Positions 41,401 through 42,000 of a stretch of DNA of 42,000 bases are shown here, in pieces. The notes below the pieces were generated by a model. It saw only the letters and a program-made list of their open reading frames with translations, was not told the DNA's origin and did no database searches. The translations under genes and the position numbers were made by a program. Each line of letters begins with the position of its first letter. Position 1 is the stretch's first letter. The DNA is from Mesostigma viride. Its lineage: Eukaryota > Streptophyta > Mesostigmatophyceae > Mesostigmatales > Mesostigmataceae. Where the stretch lies: positions 663,699 to 705,698 of the forward strand of contig RPFO01000891.1 in assembly GCA_009746045.1 (NCBI GenBank), in the 5' to 3' direction.

Positions 41401-41824
41401 TGAGCCGGTTACCCTCATGGGCTACATGTCCTCATGGGGGGTCCCTGGGGGGGCCGCGCTGGCAATGTTCACGGCAGAGATGGCTACTACCATCCGCCGC
41501 ATGACCATGGCGCTGCTCCCGATGGCCGTCATGCCTGCCTGGGACACCTGGGTGGCGTCCCTGGGCCGCCACACGCTCCCTGTGTATCTCTTCCACCCAT
41601 TCCTGTTGCGAGTGGCCGAGCCTCTCTCTTTCTGGGTGCTGCGCCAGTTGGCGTGGTCCCTGCCCGCCAGCGTGGCGGCAGAGCTTCTGTTGCCGTTGGC
41701 CTACCAGGCAGGCATTGCTGTGGTGTTCAAGTGGCTGCTGGAGAGGGCTGGCGTGTCCACGGGCAAGATCGTTGGATGCCTAGCAGCGCTGCTGGTGCTG
41801 CTGAGGGTTGCAGGGATGCTCTGA
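23918..41824 (+). CDS. Giant trimodular NRPS with C-terminal acyltransferase-3 membrane domain
   Basis: A single uninterrupted frame of 5,968 codons. Domain order with approximate residues: A1 (1-838), T1 (872-957), C1 (1168-1861), A2 (1973-2901), T2 (2978-3067), C2 (3202-3942), A3 (4038-4985), T3 (5135-5216), AT3 (5465-5968). Catalytic motifs are intact in every domain (HHxxxDG in both C domains, A10 Lys in all three A domains, attachment Ser in all three T domains), so it is probably functional after phosphopantetheinylation by a separate enzyme. Most domains are interrupted by in-frame Gly/Ser/Asp/Asn-rich inserts. The start is supported by the in-frame TGA seven codons upstream, an A at -3 and G at +4, and an N-terminus that begins where AAE3-type ligases begin. 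The stop is TGA. Likely role: make a short acyl-peptide and hand it to the membrane AT3 domain; product unknown. The lack of obvious introns contrasts with the intron-rich neighbour. Confidence 0.93.
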   Translation: MATLRTLVQGKCCPRRPNGVAEDTSNASHVLLRYQGDAASRRHQYALTRRHLLETSEAFAVLLASAGLGRGDVVGIAMGNVVEFVPVFLGATFARAIASPLNPGYTVGEFSFFLQDGGAKLAVVSDHTPHDAPIYAACEGLGIPVWSVTLDAAPNGDYGIHVVGVRGDKATPLVSGSSRDSDGSQPGHGDSCQCRHPGTRVHRGQLLLPEKGITCSSAQHEQVPPPQHAQWSQGSRQVSTYADLEPPHPDDIALLLHTSGTTGVPKGVPQRHANLVHSCRSIASHFQITSGDSTVAVMPLYHIHSLTGSLLASLTVGCPVALSSAMDPKSFFRLARQHALTWYTAGPTLHLMLLSEAEAHPELLPPPGQVRFLRSSSAALAPALLARLEAAFRAPVLEAYAMTEACGMMTCAPMPGREGGLPARVPGSVGYATVGAEVAVFEGRVRAPRGSDPAPRVGEVCVRGPGVMGGYLNAGQGQSSADIFFEEEDEGGADASSSSSSALGKQVGEGDGSHRSYTRDHSHEAGAEVGNRGGDGGGIDGDIGSGGDNGSDRSGHQGDIRGVYGNGGDGYSSSGTAGGSAGGNGGGGVGGGGRGGGGGGSGLSLCHYPGYTWFRTGDQGWMDIDGRLTLVGRKTDVINRGGEKILPQEVEAVLMSHPAIKLAVVVGLPSELYGAEVAAVVTLVPPEEKEVYAAAVRHMMWTTGGGARQGRTGGATVASAGGASMPAGGDVDARAGVGSASQGAATELQGGVSQEALALNGSAPEQEGESLPPLDVLVTPRHLVRWCAPKIAPHKLPTSFFRVAPPDRIPTSSTGKVQRRYVCQYILDNADRLKWRDHGAQSAGVGSAVPRGQGHADGGGGSDDAGASITVDGRELPEGEVESRVAAVWREALGLEVSAPLGRHDNFLLLGGHSMSAVAVASSLNAAFGVTDGGVSVVDLLQQKTLAEVAEMLAAATGQPSGSNSNAGGGASDSNTNAGNGSGDGSNAHAVSGGVDSRHDVSSSAAGAITGGSSSKLPLGELTVGDHAGMLTGDDPVGTGTTGAPALSSGSGRLADPALPLEAGTVEGGQGRGPPIAGTTNGSLFGGDLRPQPMVEHEGPAPSTGLASTSITEPRSSATGGTGGLTGLPGASSKNKSNTDASSISNTGASNISGDVRLTAGTLSRSSRPPLSYGQEQMLMLFAMDPSSPSYNIIWVYLLQGPLRVQLLRRSLETVARRHEALRTHYAYAPEGLVLGGGAGSRELNAYQVVVPAEEFVLPFETGVIGPGEDLAEALFEAANAPFDLLAGPLMRAAVMRMPDADVSVGGGGAGSGVDAADDGGKDGQVVDDGGKDGQSALGLSDNGATAGHEGDGDLCDSKDASISEDACSHSSLDNHASQPGASRHTHGSLSPNARHALMVVIHHCVCDGFSRGVFLGEVVVNYANLCEQEKREEEEEKGRHKEKTNADEMEQRGGDNKKMSVPPPPPSLTLPPLPIQYRDYAEWHRAWLARGGRMDRQLDYWKRQLASAPRLLEFPTDFPRPQLQSFHGGSVSFEVPAPLVRRLRAVGRQAQSTLFAVLLSSWALVLGRYSRQRKVVVGSPWHGRVRPEVQALVGYFVTPLSYVVELPPLPGTEDGPNATATTTATGATEATAATAGASETGAAARVAPAETGVERAAAAVAAAATGAPGTDANSSMPFVDLVRATRDVILSAMAHSDVPFHKVVAASGLSGDGSTNPVFQTMLVMNDFGDGGETLDGFDDDASFNFLSFHKLAFRADHLWGGVRMTRFPMNRYKRQATKFDLTLTLNQGDRGALSGHLDYRRDLWRPDTMASLVAHLQAVLVDVAARPGAPAWSLNMMADGEEEAMVRRWNDTRAPLLSKRACVTARTCYVPGCGASDMGTVMDHGREADRVGKPHRVPGKEELDDVPAEEGSEGHGSVRPSKEDDGTPYIYCNTTSSCRMGAACEGSPGPRDDPGHPHQVEGDDDDTGDGIALVHDLFVAQACRTPDRIALEMAVPRGGHEMARTRPPHRSQPDHGNSDSVGVGSSTSSTSSTAGRVTYGELLRRAESLASLLRARGVGPGTLVGLMLRRSVETIVGMLAILLAGGGYVPLDPQHPPARLQAMAAQARLTLVLVAGTGARADGGSVPEASVASGRCQGNGHACGEHGRPGSHARGEGEGGVKDWGQDQGVCPSLPGVACLDVLALGTRGLQGGVRQERKGGKGEKGPGRDQYAAHEGGDQHAAHEEGGKGGGEGGRHDDSGGDDGRGMPSSVTAESKSSASPCDLAYVMFTSGSTGVPKGVMVEHASLTNLVQGVMHDWGLATCGSDDDGNESISGRDEGSDAAADDDDRDGDAHGSANGLANSLGSSIRGEGFGDANRGDSRRQGRSKHDRGQQGSGLNRTQDGPQPLGLDGRSGSHGRPLRMLHFYSPSFDLSVGEVFGALCSGATLVLWDPGQGATLQDALASVDIACLTPSVLTTLDPDDYPNLSTVVSGGEPLPLSVLRRWAGAPQESRRLGEDRSGAGGVVARQVARIRGAAQGSGEQVAGQHCEQGGAGPADGVDGVDGVDGVDGVNGTHGHPRQGRSNTCKEKSCCQHPAQQWGLGRTRHQPKGRPSTRRLFNGYGPTEGTAYATMGLMDPGQSVVTLGGPMRNTALYVLQEGGTRPAPLGVPGELCIGGAGVARGYLGDPALTARRFVPDPFITPDPLGERNGGADASNGGDRGADDALGSGDCGNGIGLRHGDGDGAGTRASQDVRAASGGGVRKRLYRTGDLARWLPGGQIQFLRRLDRQVKLRGYRIELGEVEAAVEACAGVAKAVALLANVTGTGGTGRNTGVTGSSSSGGRVNRDGRDGEGASGALTSMELVAYVSPATLDPAGLLQHVRGLLPGYMVPYVIIPVDRFHTTVSGKVDVAKLPPLAGVSRSGGGGRRADGKICSRSRASPVTRRSRRGGDNGCNSLALAGGKSSSNGNNGADDGEDEGEWDESGDSEAGFSLDAYVAPRDVFEAGLQSVVQEVLGLTPEDGHPPLSVTADLHSLGLNSLVALRLAHRVGVQLEHLPGAADLRINAVLANASVAALASAMRHAAMIEDGGDRGSAVMEQQAGNSGSPGNGQGTLGGGGPWGGGDMRGGRLEALERGSGDAVSLPLRAGQRDAGSDGTTHADEDEDTRVAVASWAKGTDASNMAQADACSYRTIGADASRSTGRRREPPLVEYCAAERVAGSLLWPSYGQEQMLALYELDPNSAAYNQSPRWRVSGGLVDPACLRRCLQLLAARHESLRTRYCFVEPAQEAVGGTAAAPEEAGGHAGAALEEEEEEGVSLVDGAGAGETGLRVWIVPPSEFVVPLEVVDLGFNGRPLGASGEYGGARGQHFGPMADGEMEERARADGSSRDGNHVASNENGREDGEECDGVLQQLLQWHASRPFDLYAEPLLRVLLVRRHSRTRCTIGAESGKDADSGDADDHEHDQVHERKPGDESSAASNVLMLTMHHSVSDGISASILLRELCECYRALLSNATPQLPRLPIQYGDYAMWQRRGMTERDGEMQRQLAYWRRQLAGAPRLLELPTDRPRPQVQSFKGASVTFAITSGQVRALQELGRACGATLCMTLTAAWAHLLARVGRQNKVTLGMPWNGRGRPEVQGLVGYFLNPLAICVDLVDGYSDQGYSGHPGNGCQGYVGGIYSDQAGPGSHYDNNGDDGHDGESGWDDGRNEDDVSACGNADMRGSARTTQRRPFGMLTFGDVVRRVRDATLSAMNHADVPFHKVVAALGLPRDASHNPVFQALLTWNDFGSHLAGDVSMGPHTVTPHQAGGATRPGAVKMDLEIYMKLGRAAPPPPRPSSSSNLCSSTSCRPSSSHPPSVLTGVVPSTSSPSQAPAAKSSTLMPSLAPAAKVSAPPPSSSRLQHDDGGVQVQCEVVYATDLFDASTMQAMVQGLRQVVAQVATAWIQGQGDVPVRQLALGGGGGGLLLPASGHCVSGSQSDQGGATGPLDRPTGHVEGIQDSWLPSVCDGGSLLAAATDVPCPDAAGPSLPPTATPDHDNRSPVSGPLDDYWQSQETLCDLWQQRVEALWAAGHAHSPAIYCTDVERPHYYNDTANAATPSADCSADDPSPLLCSITSFSHLRDTVSSLAFFLANAHGIGPESGVAVAMRRSPYSMASALAAINSGGCYIPLDARQPRPFLAQQLAAAAPRVVLTDRASLEDVTGALAHDVHNDGGQNDPPLQRDEHQHDGHDDDLDGDPGGGRETKIACKKTGKREGADGGSEGSVGGPSPASQPTVIVVEDVLESMMVSQTSKDATDAPERCRGAWEARLRAGDPFPLDGAGHRGVAADDIPHKGPSMTRPGPNTAAVCMFTSGSSGAPKGVVLTHRGLVAKLRAYWHLHPFAPDAARELMLARATVTFVDHLLEVLGALLAGVALRLATDDEAGDPAALLDLLLPSGNHVKPCPGSHIRPSPASRDQATPSGLQGACLHTTQARREGGHGESVSPVTSASSRPGATCSPGQLLEGAQGPVDWMQGSEGKERRVLVHVTSVPPISRAIFVPSLLSAMMAMALPQEEVRGARGPPDPGAQPSLASVPPPQSCPPSSLRSSAPLSSLGVGPSKLGSVLAQGNLRHVFVDGEPLPVELARDFLALARSSSNANHTCQVSKGSASVHVAGHGAEQDKGKASEDSQGRPSECALINLYGCTEVSGDAASVQVTDAMVASGRILVGPPWPFVRVCVTDACGKPLPIGLVGELCFAGPFLAREYLGQPGLTSQKFVRIHELEDDPPSQDTARSRGLEKAAGAAKLDVDGDMAKKDLATTSRVEGAAAPHPEARLCGMRNAARGSATPSGAHRRWYRSGDRGRLLPSGQLEVMGRLDRQVKVRGVRLELAWVEKVLASVPGVTAGAVALVDTSCLGHVIAGRQVATVPGPALPSSSSATVRSSGSGQPPQPPTWQAAEQHLVVVACPETLDPGRVLASLRARLPGYALPSRIVPLRKLPLLANGKVDRPAVAALAREDLARLWGGPLQSDQYYRGLGVVGAYSAEGEGGAHRVTGTRCHDNRGGSACGFGQEGSELSSFAPTRGDSGPAARPGPRGHGTDNGGGKSDSSKRKPRGPAGVAVLADVGAKDADADTDTDADADAHADANGDANGDANACADAGTPAGPSLVSQLESRLADIWRSVLHLPRVALLDDFFNLGGNSLSAVRLRHALRQQAAAQGDVHLAALGSLSVFQYPTIRSMAEQAARQGASVGDGGQLQGIDAGDQLGSSHAAGVGGDVVMGDVPGGGQDLLAASSGAMRPSGMPVQEGGDARATQAMAVEGSKVERAGKGAPGGREGVLLQAGVCASSDISPLPNGKRKGRDTETTRNETTQLRGGSAAASTGEANIMAKKAVAMAGSGKASSAPGDLVTRESECGQVPDAMKPAGPTNAVSERNASSVGLRSAAATGQEGMAPSPHIGTDGRSHGGVDDGRNRGGVDGEPMDGDDAGDGTTLGGTLMANLRFLWTYSVVLMHFGHCAGQNLRCFQNTPLAGLWPPHDGTSLAHFVPKLLKGGVHSLAIVSGMGLARDPRGPSLRTVFLLVILALVMQHGVCGPFDAAVRSSPDEPFSTTAHLWGLWALALNHLITWAWSLGATRGSTAPAPQPVPFLQLRSVPPSDKPSRDRPSSSGKASSNNSTLAATTAGDDNNESRGGGVPSGSSPRDRNAGDLVARRPTREHQAGARLQQLWPYLAFAFAVHSLVPMILSWWSPAQHHALRLRGLWVGDWGLNQPGWQPLGPRVLTTVLPFALGYTLEPWILRGVAFIRHRAWLRAACLAVYLRLLWVSAFAFRGADLRGPDGSRWATAADGFRDLLLSHDGNVEPVTLMGYMSSWGVPGGAALAMFTAEMATTIRRMTMALLPMAVMPAWDTWVASLGRHTLPVYLFHPFLLRVAEPLSFWVLRQLAWSLPASVAAELLLPLAYQAGIAVVFKWLLERAGVSTGKIVGCLAALLVLLRVAGML
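26531..26790 (+). other. T1: carrier domain
   Basis: Carrier domain with core LLGGHS; Ser914 (codon 26657-26659) is the predicted phosphopantetheine attachment site. The helix context (VAAVWREALGL ... AEVAEML) is standard for NRPS carrier domains. It is followed by a ~200-residue low-complexity linker to C1. Confidence 0.9.
27419..29500 (+). other. C1: condensation domain
   Basis: Residues about 1168-1861. C1 motif SYGQEQMLMLF, C2 motif RRHEALRTHY, C3 active site HHCVCDG (His1403-Gly1409), then YWKRQLASAPRLLE, VGYFVTPL and HSDVPFHKVV. It should join the T1-bound acyl group to the amino acid on T2. Inserts: an Asp/Gly-rich one before the HH motif with a duplicated DDGGKDGQ phrase, a Lys/Glu-rich one after it, and an Ala/Thr-rich one after the VGYF motif. 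The linker to A2 holds several Cys residues (CYVPGCGASD). Confidence 0.92.
29834..32622 (+). other. A2: amino-acid adenylation domain
   Basis: Residues about 1973-2901. Motifs: LLAGGGYVPLDP, FTSGSTGVPKG (2272-2282), FDLSVGEVF with Asp2415 at the GrsA-235 position, NGYGPTEG, GELCIGGAGVARGYLG, YRTGDLARW, and Lys2891 in SGKVDV. Aligning by eye to GrsA, the ten specificity positions read D-L-G-C-G-E-G-A-Y-K. The Asp indicates an alpha-amino acid; I do not recognise the code. Large low-complexity inserts lie near 30260-30700, 30820-31130, 31385-31710 (with a VDG repeat) and 31990-32154. Confidence 0.9.
31540..31590 (+). repeat. Coding 9-bp repeat (GGTGTCGAT)
   Basis: About five tandem copies of GGTGTCGAT within an A2 insert, encoding VDGVDGVDG.... 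It lies outside catalytic motifs, consistent with slippage expansion in a tolerated loop. Confidence 0.88.
32849..33118 (+). other. T2: carrier domain
   Basis: Carrier domain with core SLGLNSL; Ser3023 (codon 32984-32986) is the predicted attachment site. The second position of the usual LGG is Leu-Asn here (LGLNS instead of LGGxS), a variation also seen in some carrier proteins. It is followed by a Gly/Asp-rich linker to C2. Confidence 0.85.
33521..35745 (+). other. C2: condensation domain
   Basis: Residues about 3202-3942. SYGQEQMLALYELDP, RHESLRTRY, active site HHSVSDG (His3472-Gly3478), YWRRQLAGAPRLLELP, VGYFLNPL and HADVPFHKVV are present. It closely parallels C1 motif by motif, which suggests intragenic duplication of the condensation domain. 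It should extend the T2-bound intermediate with the residue on T3. Inserts occur before HH, after VGYF, and as a Ser/Pro-rich run near 35360-35570. Confidence 0.92.
36029..38875 (+). other. A3: atypical adenylation domain, beta-amino-acid-like signature
   Basis: Residues about 4038-4985. Motifs: SGGCYIPLDA, FTSGSSGAPKG (4337-4347), LYGCTEVSGD, GELCFAGPFLAREYLG, YRSGDRGR, and Lys4973 in ANGKVDR. In place of FDxS it has FVDHLLEVLGALLAG, so position 235 is Val and 236 is Asp. The ten-position reading is V-D-L-I-D-E-L-G-D-K, sharing V-D, L, D and K with the beta-alanine code VDWVISLADK (from memory). The Asp at 235 that holds an alpha-amino group is thus missing. Substrate is inferred to be beta-alanine or another beta/omega-amino acid. 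Inserts lie near 36500-36890, 37200-37440 and 37808-37903, and before RSGD. Confidence 0.85.
39206..39302 (+). repeat. Coding (GATGCT)n-like repeat
   Basis: Imperfect GATGCT/GATGGT hexanucleotide array inside the giant frame, encoding a run of alternating Asp/Asn and Ala (ADADTDTDADADAHAD...). It forms a flexible linker between A3 and T3. Confidence 0.9.
39320..39566 (+). other. T3: carrier domain
   Basis: Carrier domain with DDFFNLGGNSL; Ser5170 (codon 39425-39427) is the predicted attachment site. Helices LESRLADIWRSVL and AVRLRHALRQQ flank it. A ~250-residue disordered linker follows to the AT3 domain. This is the last carrier, so the finished chain should be held here before transfer. 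Confidence 0.93.
40310..41821 (+). other. AT3: C-terminal integral-membrane acyltransferase domain
   Basis: Residues about 5465-5968. About ten hydrophobic segments. The first helix has LRFLWTYSVVLMHFGH, with Arg5471 and His5482 in the R-x10-H spacing of acyltransferase family 3 (OafA/NolL-like). A late motif, LGRHTLPVYLFHP (His5893), is also typical of the family. AT3 proteins move acyl groups onto sugars, lipids or other acceptors at membranes. In this position, where a thioesterase, reductase or terminal C domain is expected, it may release the T3-bound chain by transfer to an acceptor, or modify it; both are inference. One hydrophilic insert (about 40745-40985) splits the domain. Confidence 0.85.
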
Positions 41825-42000
41825 GCCAAGCGATGCAGGTTGTCTATTGTGCGCAGGAAAGCGGGCCACTTTTGTTGTTATATGCCTGCTGGGCCATGGT
41901 ACAGAGCACTGATTTTGAATGTCCAGCACGGTCAGCGGTGCTGTATTGATTAATTAATTAAACACGTGCTCCCGTTTGGGAGTGACGGAGCACCTAAGTG
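41825..42000 (+). other. 3' flank of the giant synthetase gene
   Basis: Sequence after the TGA at 41822-41824. It contains an AT-rich GATTAATTAATTAAAC near 41948 that may be near the transcript end, but no definite polyadenylation signal is identified. No other gene is seen before the window ends. Confidence 0.4.

Noticed and set aside
23918-41824. Bacterial contamination as the source of the NRPS
   Set aside because: It is contiguous with eukaryotic repeats and an intron-bearing gene, has no ribosome binding site or operon partners, and carries eukaryote-style low-complexity inserts. Ancient transfer remains possible.

Overview
The window looks like nuclear DNA of a GC-rich, intron-rich unicellular eukaryote, most likely a microalga or related protist. 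Reasons: one gene is split into at least 17 exons by GT-AG introns with matching phases, microsatellites and minisatellites are abundant, there are non-LTR retrotransposon remnants, and the long coding frame carries in-frame low-complexity inserts inside enzyme domains. I see no bacterial operon layout or Shine-Dalgarno sites. I cannot name the lineage from sequence alone.

Region 1 (about 1-13,872, + strand) is the 3' part of a multi-exon gene for a protein with four divergent calponin-homology (CH) domains. The first CH domain is cut by the left window edge. All four repeats share a phase-0 intron at the same domain position. The introns hold most of the simple repeats: a 10-bp array, a 38-bp minisatellite with a 114-bp higher-order period, (CA)n, (ATG)n, a 14-bp array, a 35-bp array, a 22-bp palindromic doublet and an 85-bp tandem duplication.

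Region 2 (about 13,873-23,900) is a gene-poor mobile-element graveyard. It holds a decayed LINE-type reverse transcriptase on the + strand (14.5-15.5 kb), a 3.5-kb element with terminal inverted repeats (16,406-19,887), a 1.07-kb element with TIRs and a perfect subterminal hairpin (20,587-21,652), and a decayed retrotransposon C-terminus on the - strand (22.05-23.17 kb). A dispersed ~75-bp repeat occurs shortly upstream of the left end of both TIR elements.

Region 3 (23,918-41,824, + strand) is one uninterrupted 5,968-codon reading frame encoding a giant nonribosomal peptide synthetase. Domain order is A1-T1-C1-A2-T2-C2-A3-T3-AT3. A1 resembles the oxalyl-CoA synthetase/AAE3 acyl-CoA synthetases rather than amino-acid adenylation domains. 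A2 keeps the Asp that anchors alpha-amino acids. A3 has a Val-Asp signature like that of beta-alanine-type domains. No thioesterase or reductase is present; the protein ends in a polytopic acyltransferase-3 (OafA/NolL-type) membrane domain. The inferred product is an acyl-amino acid-(beta-amino acid) chain built on three carrier domains and released, or transferred onto an acceptor, at a membrane. This NRPS-AT3 fusion is the most interesting feature of the window.
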